Source: Luteimonas chenhongjianii (GTDB taxonomy: Bacteria; Pseudomonadota; Gammaproteobacteria; Xanthomonadales; Xanthomonadaceae). Taken from it: a DNA stretch of 64,000 bases. The translations under genes and the position numbers were made by a program. Positions 1 through 9,031 of the stretch are shown piece after piece (positions within the stretch are counted from its first letter, which is position 1; every line of letters begins with the position of its first letter). A model generated the notes under the pieces. That model saw only the letters and a list, made by a program, of their open reading frames with translations, had not been told where the DNA came from and did not search any database. The stretch covers positions 806,001-870,000 of the forward strand of contig NZ_CP023406.1 of NCBI RefSeq assembly GCF_002327105.1, written 5' to 3'.

Positions 1-2420
1 GCGCGTCCTCGATCTACGGGTCCGACGCGATCGCCGGCGTGGTCAACATCATCACCAGGCGCGACGCCGAGGGCGGCACGCTCGACCTGCACTACGGCGA
101 GTACGACGGTCTCGGGGGCGCCACCTGGGGCGCGGACCTGGGCTGGGGTGGCACCAACGAGCGTGCGCAGTGGTTCCTCGGCGCTTCGTACTACAAGCAG
201 CGGGAAATCGCTTCGTCGAAATTCGCCAATGCCAGCGTGCCGGTGCCCGGCACCGGGCTGTCGAATGGCAGTTCGGCGACGCCGGGCGGGCGGTTCCTCT
301 TTGCGCCTGCGGACGGCAACAATACCTATGGCGGTCTGTGCCCGCTCGGAACCGACGACAGCGGCGCGCCGATTCCCGGTTCGGCCACCTGCGACATCAC
401 GTTGCCCAACGACGCGAGCTTCCCGGGCGGCACGACCATCGATGACTACATCCGGTTCGGGACCGCGAACCGCTACAACTTCGCGCCCAACAACCTGCTG
501 CTGACGCCGTCGGAGCGCAAGTCGGTGTTCGGCCAGGTGCGCTTCGAGTTCACGCCGCAGGTCTCGGGCCATGTCCGCGTGCTCTACAACGAGCGCACTT
601 CGGCCAACCAGGCCGCGCCCGAGCCGATCTTCCTCGGCACCGACGCCGGTGTGTACAACGCCTACGCCGAAAGCACGCTCACGATCTCGGCGCTCAATCC
701 GTTCAACCCGTTCGGCTTCGACCTCACCACCGAGGGCGACAATCCGAACCTGTTCCTGCTCGGGCGCCGTCCGGTCGAAGGCGGCCCGCGTCGCTACCGG
801 CAGGACGTCAAGACCTGGTATGCCGCCGGTGGCCTCGAAGGCACCTTCGCGGTGGGCGTGCGCACCTGGAACTGGGACGTGAACCTGGTGCGCAGCCAGA
901 GTCGCGCCGAGCAGACCAATACCGGCAGTTACAACATCCGGCGGATCAACCAAGCGCTGGGCGACCCGGCCGCATGTGCGGGGATCGCCGGATGCACGCC
1001 GCTCAATCTGTTCGGTGGCCCGGGCACGATCACGCCGCAGATGCTCGCCTTCATCCAGCCGATCGTCCGCGACGAGAGCAGCAATGCGCTGACACTGGCC
1101 TCGGCCAACGTCACCGGCGACCTGTTCGAGATGTGGGCAGGTCCACTGGCCTTCGCCGCGGGCCTCGAATACCGCAAGTACGACGGCAGCTACACGCCTG
1201 ATCCGATCACCGTCGCCGGCGAATACAACGGCGTGCCCTCGGGCATCACCCGCGGCGACTACGACGTCAACGAGGCCTATGCCGAGTTCAGCGTGCCGCT
1301 GATGCGCGACACCGCGTTCGGCGAGACGCTCGACCTCAGCATCGCCGGTCGCTATTCCGACTATTCGACCTTCGGCGGCGAGACCACCGGCAAGGTCGGC
1401 CTGCGCTGGCAGCCGGTCGACGAACTGCTGTGGCGCATGAGCTATGCCGAAGGCTTCCGCGCACCGTCGATCGGCGAGCTCTACGGCACGCTGAGCCGCT
1501 TCGACGCCACGCTCGTCGATCCGTGTTCCGGCGCCGCCCTGCCGTCGCCGGCCTGCGCCGCGGACGGGGTCCCGCCGGGCTACGAGCAGACCAATTCGCA
1601 GATCTCGGTCGTGACCTCGGGCAATGCCGCGCTCGAACCCGAGCGCAGCCGCAGCCTGATGATCGGCTCGGTCTGGAGCCCGTCGTTCGCCGACGAAGTG
1701 TGGTGGTCGGACCGTCTCGACCTCGGCGTGACCTTCTATCGCCACCACATCGACGATGCGATCCAGGCCCCCGATGCGCAGGCGATCCTCGATCGCTGCA
1801 TCGCCACGCGCGATCCGCTCGCCTGCGCGTCCTACGACCGCAGCGAGCGCGGCCAGATCATCCGCTTCGACGACATCCTGGCCAACCTCGGCACGATCAA
1901 GACCGATGGCTGGGACTTCTCCGCCGCATGGACGCTGCCCGAGCGCGACTGGGGCCGCTTGCGCTTCGATGCCAAGACCACGTGGGTCACGCGCTACGAG
2001 CTGGCCAACGAGACCGGGGAGCTGGAGCCGCGTCGTCCGGGCGTCGAGGTCAACAACAGCGCGATTCCCGAATGGAGCGGCACCCTGACCACCGACTGGA
2101 CCCGCGGCCCCTGGTCACTGGCGTGGACGATGCGCTACATCGACCGGCTGGTCGAATCCTGCGGCGGCGCCAATGGCTTTCCGATCTGCGACGACAGCGC
2201 GCTTGATATCAACGGCCTCGGCTCGACCACGTACCACGACCTGCAGCTGGCCTGGCACAACACCGCCTGGCTCAAGGGCACGCGTCTGGCGCTGGGCGTC
2301 AACAACCTCACCGGCAAGGAGCCGCCGGTGTGCCTGAGCTGCAGCCTCAACGGCTACGACGCCTCGACCTACGACCTGCCCGGCCGCTTCGTGTACGCAC
2401 GCGTGGGCATCGATTTCTGA
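1..2420 (+). CDS. TonB-dependent receptor, 5'-truncated by window edge
   Basis: Outer-membrane receptor that would import a siderophore, sugar or other ligand using energy from TonB-ExbBD; the ligand cannot be read from this sequence. The frame is already open at base 3 and enters at the end of the plug domain (GSDAIAGVVNIIT), so the signal peptide, TonB box and most of the plug lie outside the window. The rest is a long beta-barrel with alternating aromatic and polar residues and a typical C-terminal strand ending in FVYARVGIDF, with terminal phenylalanine. Several cysteine pairs (GLCPLG, CAGIAGC, CLSCS) suggest disulphide-stabilised surface loops, as in the large Xanthomonadaceae/Sphingomonas receptors. 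The frame ends at TGA 2418-2420 and no linked gene follows. Confidence 0.93.
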   Translation, partial: ASSIYGSDAIAGVVNIITRRDAEGGTLDLHYGEYDGLGGATWGADLGWGGTNERAQWFLGASYYKQREIASSKFANASVPVPGTGLSNGSSATPGGRFLFAPADGNNTYGGLCPLGTDDSGAPIPGSATCDITLPNDASFPGGTTIDDYIRFGTANRYNFAPNNLLLTPSERKSVFGQVRFEFTPQVSGHVRVLYNERTSANQAAPEPIFLGTDAGVYNAYAESTLTISALNPFNPFGFDLTTEGDNPNLFLLGRRPVEGGPRRYRQDVKTWYAAGGLEGTFAVGVRTWNWDVNLVRSQSRAEQTNTGSYNIRRINQALGDPAACAGIAGCTPLNLFGGPGTITPQMLAFIQPIVRDESSNALTLASANVTGDLFEMWAGPLAFAAGLEYRKYDGSYTPDPITVAGEYNGVPSGITRGDYDVNEAYAEFSVPLMRDTAFGETLDLSIAGRYSDYSTFGGETTGKVGLRWQPVDELLWRMSYAEGFRAPSIGELYGTLSRFDATLVDPCSGAALPSPACAADGVPPGYEQTNSQISVVTSGNAALEPERSRSLMIGSVWSPSFADEVWWSDRLDLGVTFYRHHIDDAIQAPDAQAILDRCIATRDPLACASYDRSERGQIIRFDDILANLGTIKTDGWDFSAAWTLPERDWGRLRFDAKTTWVTRYELANETGELEPRRPGVEVNNSAIPEWSGTLTTDWTRGPWSLAWTMRYIDRLVESCGGANGFPICDDSALDINGLGSTTYHDLQLAWHNTAWLKGTRLALGVNNLTGKEPPVCLSCSLNGYDASTYDLPGRFVYARVGIDF

Positions 2421-2597
2421 GTCGGCAGGCGCGCCTGCCCCGGCGCGCGAAGCGCACGCGATCTACGGGTTTGCCCGGCCCTCCCCGAGTGGCGGGGAGG
2501 ACTGCAGTCGCAGGGCTCCCCCTCGATCGGCGAGCCGTCGTCATTGCAAAACGCAAACGCACAATACGATCTGTGAGCCGTGAGCCGCGAAAGGAAG

Positions 2598-2632
2598 CCC
2601 CTCTCCCTCCGGGAGAGGGGTTGGGGTGAGGG
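2598..2632. repeat. Single copy of the 35-bp palindromic repeat
   Basis: A CCCCTCTCCC arm, a 2-nt centre and a GGGAGAGGGG arm are followed by the tail TTGGGGTGAGGG. It is the same element that forms arrays at 30.1 and 34.4 kb. It lies in the 292-bp space between the convergent receptor gene and EEP hydrolase gene, where I see no gene. It could act as a bidirectional transcript-end hairpin. Confidence 0.9.
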
Positions 2633-2712
2633 CGGCAGGTCGGCATCCGCGAGTCGGCCGCATGGGCACGACGAGGACGCTGCGCTCCGCCGTCTACAGA
2701 CTGTTCGAACCC

Positions 2713-3498
2713 TCAGCGCCGCAACGCGGCGTCTGGCACATGCAGTTCGGTGGACAGGGCCAGATGGTCCGAGAACGCGGCCGGCAGCGCCTTCATGCCG
2801 GCGGCCTTGAGGTTGCTGGTGACCAGGATGTGGTCGATCGCCTTCTGCGGACGCCAGCTCGGGAACGTGTGCACCGCGCACGACGGCGGCTGGAGCGAGG
2901 TGCCGCGATAGAGCGCGGACATCTCCGGACGGTCGGAGGTGCAGTTGAAATCGCCCATCAGCACCGCGTTCGGATGGTCGGCCAGCAGCTCGGCAATGAA
3001 CGACAGCTGCGAATGCCGCGATTGCGCGCCCAGCGAAAGATGCGCCACCGCGACCACCAGGCCCTCGTTGCCTTCGCCGAAGCGGCTCAGCAGCACGCCG
3101 CGGCCGCCGATGCGGCCGGGCAGGGCATGGTTGGTGACCTCGATGGGCTCGAGCCGGCTCAGCAGCCCGTTGGCGCTCGATGCCACCGCGCCGACGCGCC
3201 GGTTGGGCTGGTGGGTCCAGTACTCGAATCCACCACGTTCGGCGAGGTAATGGGTCTGGTTGGTGAAGCCCGACCGCCAGCTGCCCGGATCAGCCTCCTG
3301 CAGGCCCACGATGTCGTGGGTGCCCGCCAGCGTGGCGATCGCGTCGAGCGCGTTGCGCTTGCCGGCCGGGAGCACGTGCGACCAGCTGCGCGTCGCGTAG
3401 TCGCTGTAGCGACGCGTGCTGGAGCCGGCCTGGATGTTCGCGCTCAGCAGCTTGAGCCGGCGCGAAAACTCATCGGAGGGGGCGTCGGGAACGTTCAC
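2713..3498 (-). CDS. Endonuclease/exonuclease/phosphatase (EEP) family protein
   Basis: A 261-residue member of the EEP fold shared by exonuclease III, DNase I and phospholipid phosphodiesterases. Visible family motifs in order are LLSANIQ (N-terminal Asn), GLQEAD (metal-binding Glu), GDFNC (Asp/Asn), IDHILVT and the C-terminal catalytic FSDHLALS. No signal peptide is obvious, so it is probably cytoplasmic. The start is GTG at 3496-3498, nine bases after the TAA of the DsbA gene, so it is likely the last gene of a dsbA-dsbA-EEP transcript. The substrate is unknown: phosphodiester bonds in DNA, RNA or a lipid headgroup are all possible. Confidence 0.85.
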   Translation of the reverse strand: MNVPDAPSDEFSRRLKLLSANIQAGSSTRRYSDYATRSWSHVLPAGKRNALDAIATLAGTHDIVGLQEADPGSWRSGFTNQTHYLAERGGFEYWTHQPNRRVGAVASSANGLLSRLEPIEVTNHALPGRIGGRGVLLSRFGEGNEGLVVAVAHLSLGAQSRHSQLSFIAELLADHPNAVLMGDFNCTSDRPEMSALYRGTSLQPPSCAVHTFPSWRPQKAIDHILVTSNLKAAGMKALPAAFSDHLALSTELHVPDAALRR

Positions 3499-3507
3499 GA
3501 CAAGCGC

Positions 3508-4296
3508 TTACTGCGCCGCGCGCTCCATCGCGACCAGGTGATCGGTGATGCGCAGGATGTCCTCGAGCGAGGTACCGCCGATCACCCGGTACTTGCCGTT
3601 GACGATCATCGACGGCGTGCCCTCGACGCCGCTGCGCGAGGCGAACTGGCGCGCGCGGCCGAGATTGGCGTTGACCGCGAAGCTCTGCATCGTGCTGGCG
3701 AAGCGGGCCTGGTCGATCCCGAGGGTGCCGTAGAACGCGGCGATCGCGGCCGGATCGGCATTGGGCCGCAGCTTCCCGTCGATGTGGATCGCGTTGAAGG
3801 TCGGCGTGTGGGTCTGGTCCAGGGTGCCCATCGTCTCGGATGCGTAGAACGCGCGCGGGAAGTGGTCCTGATCGTTGAACACCGCCGGCACCGCGACGAA
3901 GTTCACGTCAGCCGGCAGGCGCGCCTTCCAGGCGTTGACCAGCGGATCGAACGCGGCGCAATGGCCGCACCAGTAGGCGAACACCTCGGCCACTTCGATG
4001 CCGGGGGCGCTGGCGAAGGGCTGGCCGCCCGCAATCTCCACGTAGTCCTTGCCGGCAACCGGGGCCGGGCCCTGCGGCGCGGTCACCGGGTTGTTGTTGG
4101 GCGCGGCCTCCTGGGCCTCGGCGCGGTCATCGGCGCGGACCGGTGCACTGGCGACCGGCGGGGACATGGTGTCGGCGGGCGCGGTTTCCGCGCTCGGCGC
4201 CGTCGGCGTGGGCGATGCGGCCGGGTCGGGCTGCTGGCCGCAGGCGGCGAGAAGGATGGGGGCAAGCATCACGAGCAGGGTGTGGCGGATCTTCAT
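3508..4296 (-). CDS. dsbA: DsbA-like thiol:disulphide oxidoreductase, lipoprotein form
   Basis: Periplasmic oxidase that donates disulphides to secreted proteins. The N-terminus is a lipoprotein signal (hydrophobic segment ending LLAACG, lipobox Cys at residue 19), followed by about 65 Pro/Ala/Thr-rich linker residues. The thioredoxin-fold domain then has the CGHC active site (YWCGHCAAF) and a cis-Pro loop (VEGTPSMIVNGKYRV). At 262 residues it is longer than the roughly 210 of standard DsbA because of the linker. It is tandem with a second DsbA; both are transcribed away from cytochrome c4. The linker and lipid anchor suggest it is tethered to a membrane, while the upstream paralogue would be soluble. 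Confidence 0.9.
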   Translation of the reverse strand: MKIRHTLLVMLAPILLAACGQQPDPAASPTPTAPSAETAPADTMSPPVASAPVRADDRAEAQEAAPNNNPVTAPQGPAPVAGKDYVEIAGGQPFASAPGIEVAEVFAYWCGHCAAFDPLVNAWKARLPADVNFVAVPAVFNDQDHFPRAFYASETMGTLDQTHTPTFNAIHIDGKLRPNADPAAIAAFYGTLGIDQARFASTMQSFAVNANLGRARQFASRSGVEGTPSMIVNGKYRVIGGTSLEDILRITDHLVAMERAAQ

Positions 4297-4333
4297 GGAG
4301 ACTCTCTTGAAGGAAATCGTTCGACGGGTGGCG

Positions 4334-4987
4334 TCAGCGCGCGGCGCGTTCGCGTGCGATCAGCTGGTCGGTCACCGTGAGGAGCTCCTCCAGCGACCGT
4401 CCCATCACCCGGTAGCGGCCATTGATGATGAGTGTCGGCGTGCCCTCTACGCCACTGCGTGTGGCAAAGGCACGCGCGGCGTTCAGTTTTTCGTCGGTCG
4501 CGGGGCTGGCCATCGCGGCGGCGAATCGCGCCTGAGAGCGCGCACCCTGGCTGACGTAGAACGCGGCGATCGCCTCGGGACTGGCGCCGCTGCGCGGGAG
4601 GGCGCCGGTGTCGTGGACCGCCGAGAACAGGGCGTGGTGGCTGCGCGCGTCCAGGCCCTGGTCCTGCGCGACGAAGAAACCGCGCGCGAAGTTGTCGCCG
4701 GCCGAGAACGCGGCGGGCACGTAGGTCAGGCGCACGTCGGCCGGGGCTTTCGCGCGCCAGGCATCGAGGAGCTTCTGGAAACGGAAGCAGTGCACGCAGC
4801 CATAGGAGAACACCTCGACGACCTCGATCCTGCCGTCCAGGGGCTGCCAGGGCTGGCCGTCGGAGATCAACGCGTAGTCGCGTCCTTCGACCGGTGCATG
4901 GGGCTGGGCGGTGGCCGGCAGCCATGCGCCGAGGAGCAGCGCAAGCAGCACCAGCGGACGCCAATTGAAGGTGGGGAATGCGCTCAT
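4334..4987 (-). CDS. dsbA: DsbA-like thiol:disulphide oxidoreductase, soluble form
   Basis: A second DsbA paralogue of 217 residues. A Sec signal peptide (LVLLALLLGAWLPATAQ) is followed by the thioredoxin fold with active site CVHC (SYGCVHCFRF) and the cis-Pro loop VEGTPTLIINGRYRV. I place the start at ATG 4985-4987, which gives a normal-length signal peptide; the frame is open 14 codons further upstream. CVHC differs from the CPHC of E. coli DsbA and from the CGHC of its neighbour. The dipeptide between the cysteines sets redox potential, so the two proteins may have different client sets (inference). Spacing to the next dsbA is 37 bases, consistent with one transcript. Confidence 0.9.
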   Translation of the reverse strand: MSAFPTFNWRPLVLLALLLGAWLPATAQPHAPVEGRDYALISDGQPWQPLDGRIEVVEVFSYGCVHCFRFQKLLDAWRAKAPADVRLTYVPAAFSAGDNFARGFFVAQDQGLDARSHHALFSAVHDTGALPRSGASPEAIAAFYVSQGARSQARFAAAMASPATDEKLNAARAFATRSGVEGTPTLIINGRYRVMGRSLEELLTVTDQLIARERAAR

Positions 4988-5105
4988 CGTGGATGTTCCA
5001 ACAGGCGGAGGATGGCTGGCCCGGCGCACATGCGGTGCGGGATCGCGGCGGTGCGGCGCGGCTCTGACGAGGGCACGCCTGCCAGGCCGATCGGCCGCTG
5101 CCCCA

Positions 5106-6005
5106 TCACTGGGCCTGCGGCGCCGGCTCCGCGTCCTGCGCCTGCTGCGCGGACGGGTCGGTTGCCGGCACCGGCTGGTTCTCGGGCATCGTCGCAGGCG
5201 CCGGCGTGGCCGCGGCCTGGGCCTCGATCGCCGCCAGCATGGCCGGGTCCGGGCGATGGTGCAGGCCCTGCATGTAGCTGGCCAGGGCCTCGATTTCCTC
5301 GTCGCTCAGCTGCCTGGCCACCGAGGCCATGACATCGAACAGATGGCGGTTGTCCTCGAGGGTCTGGCCTTCGCGATAGGTGTAGAGCCGGGCCGCGCTG
5401 TACCAGGCCTGCTGGCCACCGACATGCGGGTAGGCCGGGCCCGGATTGCCACTGCCGGCTGGGCCGTGACAGGCCATGCACGCCGGGATGCCGCGTTCGG
5501 TATTGCCGCTGCGGAACAGCGTCTGTCCGATCTCGTAGAACTTCATGCCCGCGTAGGGGCCACTCTCGACCACGGCATCGTCGGCGATGCCGGCGCCGCT
5601 GGACTGCTGGGCGTAATGCGCGCCCAGGTCGCGCATGTCCTGCGCACTGAGCGGCATCGCATACGGCTGCATGATCGGGCTCTGCCGCTGGCCGCTCTTG
5701 AACAGCGCCAGCTGGTGGGCGACATAGCGCTCGTTCTGCCCGGCGATGCGCGGATACAGCGAGGGGTCGGCGTCGGCATTGCCGTCCAGTCCGTGGCAGG
5801 CCGCGCAGGTGCCGGCGAGCTGGGCGCCGCGCTGGGCATCGCCATAGGTCGCCTCGGCCAGCTCGGCCACGGCATTGTCGTTGAGATCCCGGGTTTCGAC
5901 CGGGGGCGCGTCGGGCAACGGTTGAACCGTGGACTGCGCGAACGCGACAGCGCCCACGGCCAGAACCACAAGACCGGCGATACCAAAAGCACGAGCGTGG
6001 CGCAT
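5106..6005 (-). CDS. Cytochrome c4, di-haem
   Basis: Periplasmic electron carrier of 299 residues with an N-terminal signal peptide (IAGLVVLAVGAVAFAQS) and two class I cytochrome c domains. Each has a haem attachment site, CAACH in the first and CMACH in the second, with later Met ligands probable in MPLSAQDM and DVMASV. It passes electrons to terminal oxidases, most often the cbb3 type. The C-terminus after the second domain is a low-complexity Ala/Pro/Gln-rich tail of about 50 residues that is not part of the usual c4 fold. It is transcribed with the two dsbA genes and diverges from engB, an arrangement I associate with Xanthomonadaceae. Confidence 0.92.
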   Translation of the reverse strand: MRHARAFGIAGLVVLAVGAVAFAQSTVQPLPDAPPVETRDLNDNAVAELAEATYGDAQRGAQLAGTCAACHGLDGNADADPSLYPRIAGQNERYVAHQLALFKSGQRQSPIMQPYAMPLSAQDMRDLGAHYAQQSSGAGIADDAVVESGPYAGMKFYEIGQTLFRSGNTERGIPACMACHGPAGSGNPGPAYPHVGGQQAWYSAARLYTYREGQTLEDNRHLFDVMASVARQLSDEEIEALASYMQGLHHRPDPAMLAAIEAQAAATPAPATMPENQPVPATDPSAQQAQDAEPAPQAQ

Positions 6006-6138
6006 TGCTGGGCTCCGAGAGCTTCGATGCCGCGTCCAGCCGATGCCGGGCGCAAGTCCCCCGGATTATGTTGGCCTGCACCGGGCGGGTCAAACCGCGC
6101 GGCGGGCAGTCCGGCGCCGGTCGTGCCAAGCTATCGCC

Positions 6139-6759
6139 ATGTCGAATCCATTTGCACGCGCCAAATATCTGTTGGCCGCCCACACCCCGCAGCAGCTTCC
6201 GCCCGACGGGGGCTTCGAGGTCGCGTTCGCCGGCCGCTCCAACGCCGGCAAGTCCAGCGCACTCAACGCCCTGTGCCAGCAGAACGCGCTCGCGCGGGTG
6301 TCCAAGACCCCCGGTCGCACCCAACAGCTGGTGTTCTTCGATCTTCCGTCGCATGCGAACCGCTATCTGGTCGACCTGCCCGGTTACGGCTATGCCAAGG
6401 TGCCCCGTGACCTGCAGGCGCACTGGCAGGCGTTCCTGGCCCGCTACTTCCGCGAGCGCGAGGCGCTCAAGGGCCTCGTTGTGGTGATGGACATCCGTCA
6501 TCCGCTCAAGGATTACGACCGCCAGATGATCGCCTTCGCGGTCGAAAACGGAATGCCCGCCCATGCGCTGCTGACCAAGGCCGACAAGCTCGGCCGTGGC
6601 GCGGCGGGCAACACGCTGCAGGCGGTGCGCAAGGAGCTGCAGGCCGAACACGGCGACAAGGTCAGCGTGCAGACCTTCTCGGGTGAATCCAAGATCGGCG
6701 TCGACGAGGCGCGCGGCGTGATCGCACGCTGGCTGGAAATCGGCGGCCCGCGCTCCTGA
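6139..6759 (+). CDS. engB: Ribosome biogenesis GTPase EngB (YihA/YsxC)
   Basis: A 206-residue TrmE-Era-EngA-EngB-Septin family GTPase needed for 50S subunit assembly. The P-loop GRSNAGKSS is at residues 32-40, followed by a switch I region (SKTPGRTQ), G3 DLPGYGYA and G4 TKADKLGRG. The ATG at 6139 is chosen because the product then begins MSNPFARAKYLL, the usual start for this family; the longer open frame upstream crosses the cytochrome c4 promoter region. The gene diverges from cytochrome c4. It is a single-copy housekeeping gene with no sign of damage. Confidence 0.95.
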   Translation: MSNPFARAKYLLAAHTPQQLPPDGGFEVAFAGRSNAGKSSALNALCQQNALARVSKTPGRTQQLVFFDLPSHANRYLVDLPGYGYAKVPRDLQAHWQAFLARYFREREALKGLVVVMDIRHPLKDYDRQMIAFAVENGMPAHALLTKADKLGRGAAGNTLQAVRKELQAEHGDKVSVQTFSGESKIGVDEARGVIARWLEIGGPRS

Positions 6760-6786
6760 GGCGCCGGCCCGGCATCAGGTGCCGCC

Positions 6787-7500
6787 TCAGACCGCAACGT
6801 TGAACAGCCGTCCGATCACACTGGCGGCAGCCATCGCAAGTACGCCCCAGAACGCGACCCGCAGCGCGCCACGCAGGATCGGCGCGCCGCCGGCCCATGC
6901 GGCGAGCGCGCCGGAGATGAACAACGCGATCAATGTCGTGGAGATGATCGCCGGTTCCGCATAGGCGGGAGGCGCGATCAGGGCGGCGACCATCGGCAGC
7001 GCCGCACCGGCGCAGAACGCGGCCGCCGACGCCCCTGCGGCCTGCAGTGGGCGCGCGGCCAGCGTGGGGGTGAAGCCGAGCTCATCGCGTGCGTGCGCGG
7101 CCAGCGCGTCGTGCGCGGTCAACTGTTCCGCGACCTGTCGCGCCAGCGCCGCATCGAGGCCGCGGGCCTGGTAGATGCCGGCCAGCTCCTCGAGCTCCTC
7201 TTCCGGGGCATCGCGCAGTTCGCTGCGCTCGATCTTCAGATCCGCCTGCTCGGTGTCGGCCTGCGAGCGCACCGACACGTATTCGCCTGCGGCCATCGAC
7301 ATGGCGCCGGCCACGATGCCGGCGACGCCGGTCAGCAGCACCGTCGTATGCGGGCTGCCCGCGGCAGCCACGCCGACGACCAGGCCCGCGATGGACACGA
7401 TGCCGTCGTTGGCGCCGAGCACCGCCGCGCGCAGCCAGCCCACCCGTTCGCCGCGGTGGCGCTCGGGAGACGGACGGTGCGGAATCTGGGTGGCGGCCAT
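6787..7500 (-). CDS. VIT1/CCC1-family metal transporter
   Basis: A membrane protein of about 237 residues. The N-terminal signature [20 protein letters not shown], the [14 protein letters not shown] helix and a charged cytoplasmic stretch rich in Glu ([17 protein letters not shown] region) precede three further hydrophobic segments. This matches the vacuolar iron transporter/CCC1 family, which moves Fe(II) or Mn(II) across membranes; the Glu-rich loop is the metal-binding domain in characterised members. The start at 7500 ([22 protein letters not shown]) is preferred over a start 13 codons upstream. It converges with engB with only 27 bases between the stops. The metal is not determined. Confidence 0.88.
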   Translation of the reverse strand: MAATQIPHRPSPERHRGERVGWLRAAVLGANDGIVSIAGLVVGVAAAGSPHTTVLLTGVAGIVAGAMSMAAGEYVSVRSQADTEQADLKIERSELRDAPEEELEELAGIYQARGLDAALARQVAEQLTAHDALAAHARDELGFTPTLAARPLQAAGASAAAFCAGAALPMVAALIAPPAYAEPAIISTTLIALFISGALAAWAGGAPILRGALRVAFWGVLAMAAASVIGRLFNVAV

Positions 7501-7554
7501 CGCCGCAGCACATATGTGGCGGCGTGACGCGGGCGTCACGACACGTCGGCAGGG

Positions 7555-7583
7555 CCGACATCCACCGGCCGGACGCTTATAGT
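7555..7583 (+). promoter_or_regulatory. Probable gshA promoter
   Basis: CCGACA at 7555-7560 and TATAGT at 7578-7583 are separated by exactly 17 bases, a good sigma-70 fit. Transcription would begin near 7590, which favours the TTG at 7623 as start codon over the in-frame GTG at 7590. Confidence 0.5.
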
Positions 7584-7622
7584 GCCGGCGTGCGGGCTTG
7601 GCCCGATTGCGAGTCCGTCACC

Positions 7623-8987
7623 TTGTCCAGCCCCAGCCATACCGCCGACACCCCGATCACCGACCGCGCGACGCTCGTCGAGGTGCTTGCCTCAGGCGAG
7701 AAGCCGCGCGCCGACTGGCGCATCGGCACCGAGCACGAGAAGTTCGGCTTCCGCTTCGACGACCTGCGCGCGCCCACTTTCGATGGCGAGCGTGGCATCG
7801 AGGCGTTGTTGCGTGGGCTCACCCGCTTCGGCTGGGAACCCGTGAACGAGAACGGCCGCACGATCGCCCTGCTCAAGGACGCGGCCTCGGTGACCCTGGA
7901 GCCGGCCGGCCAGCTGGAACTCTCCGGCGCGCCACTGAAGACGATCCACGAGACCTGCGGCGAGGTCGGCGCGCACCTCTTCGAGGTCAAGAGCGTCGCC
8001 GACGAACTGCGCCTGGGATTCCTCGGCATGGGCTTCCAGCCCAAGTGGCGCCGCGACGAGATGCCGTGGATGCCCAAGGGCCGCTACAAAATCATGCGTG
8101 ACTACATGCCGAAGGTCGGCGACCTCGGCCTGGACATGATGACCCGCACCTGCACGGTCCAGGTCAACCTCGACTACGCGTCCGAAGCGGACATGGTCAG
8201 GAAGTTCCGGGTGTCGCTGGCGCTGCAGCCGGTGGCCACCGCGCTGTTCGCCGATTCGCCGTTCACCGAAGGCCGGCCGAACGGATACCTGAGCTACCGC
8301 TCGCAGATCTGGACCGACACCGATCCCGACCGCACCGGCATGCTGGATTTCGTGTTCGAGGACGGTTTCGGCTACGAGCGCTATGTCGACTACCTGCTCG
8401 ATGTGCCCATGTACTTCTCGTATCGCGACGGCGTCTACCACGACGCCGCCGGCCAGAGCTTCCGCGATTTCCTGCGCGGCGAACTGCCGGCGCTGCCGGG
8501 CCAGCTGCCGACGCTGCGCGACTGGTCGGACCACATGACCACCGCGTTCCCCGAGGTGCGGCTGAAGAAGTACCTGGAGATGCGCGGCGCCGACGGCGGC
8601 CCGTGGAACCGGTTGTGCGCGTTGCCTGCGTTCTGGGTGGGCCTGCTCTACGACGACACGGCGCTCGATGCGGCCTGGGATCTGGTGCGCGACTTCACGA
8701 TGGCCGAGCGCAACGCCCTGCGCGACGACGTGCCCAGGCTCGCGCTGAAGACGCCGTTCCGCGGCGGCACGCTGCGCGACCTCGCGATCGAGGCGCTGAA
8801 GATCTCCGCCGGTGGCCTGCAGCGCCGCGCCCAGCTCAATTCGAGCGGCCAGGACGAGCGTGTGTTCCTCGACACCCTGATCGAGATCGCCGAGTCGGGG
8901 CAGACGCCGGCCGAGCGCAAGCTCGAACTGTTCCACGGTCCCTGGCAAGGCGACATCGACCACGTGTTCCGCGAGTTCGCCTACTGA
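7623..8987 (+). CDS. gshA: Glutamate-cysteine ligase, plant/proteobacterial (GCS2) type
   Basis: First enzyme of glutathione synthesis: ATP-dependent joining of L-glutamate to L-cysteine. The product is 454 residues and intact, with the family segments [54 protein letters not shown] and [25 protein letters not shown]. This is the plant-like family also found in alpha- and some gammaproteobacteria, not the E. coli type. The start is taken as TTG 7623 ([11 protein letters not shown]), which lies downstream of the predicted promoter; an in-frame GTG at 7590 is the alternative. It fits a glutathione-using cell: a glutathione transferase and the formaldehyde/glutathione operon follow within 10 kb. 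Confidence 0.93.
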   Translation: MSSPSHTADTPITDRATLVEVLASGEKPRADWRIGTEHEKFGFRFDDLRAPTFDGERGIEALLRGLTRFGWEPVNENGRTIALLKDAASVTLEPAGQLELSGAPLKTIHETCGEVGAHLFEVKSVADELRLGFLGMGFQPKWRRDEMPWMPKGRYKIMRDYMPKVGDLGLDMMTRTCTVQVNLDYASEADMVRKFRVSLALQPVATALFADSPFTEGRPNGYLSYRSQIWTDTDPDRTGMLDFVFEDGFGYERYVDYLLDVPMYFSYRDGVYHDAAGQSFRDFLRGELPALPGQLPTLRDWSDHMTTAFPEVRLKKYLEMRGADGGPWNRLCALPAFWVGLLYDDTALDAAWDLVRDFTMAERNALRDDVPRLALKTPFRGGTLRDLAIEALKISAGGLQRRAQLNSSGQDERVFLDTLIEIAESGQTPAERKLELFHGPWQGDIDHVFREFAY

Positions 8988-9017
8988 TCCGCTTGCGCGA
9001 CAGTCACGTGGGGCTTG

Positions 9018-9023
9018 TATAAC
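9018..9023 (+). promoter_or_regulatory. Possible -10 box of ppc
   Basis: TATAAC ends only eight bases before the ATG at 9032. A TTGCGC that could serve as -35 lies at 8993-8998 (19-base spacer). If used, the transcript would start at or next to the start codon, giving a leaderless or near-leaderless mRNA. Confidence 0.35.
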
Positions 9024-9031
9024 GTGACCGG

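Noticed and set aside
2626..4380. Very long plus-strand frames over the EEP and dsbA genes.
   Set aside because: They are antisense shadows caused by high G+C; the minus-strand genes carry complete family motifs and signal peptides.
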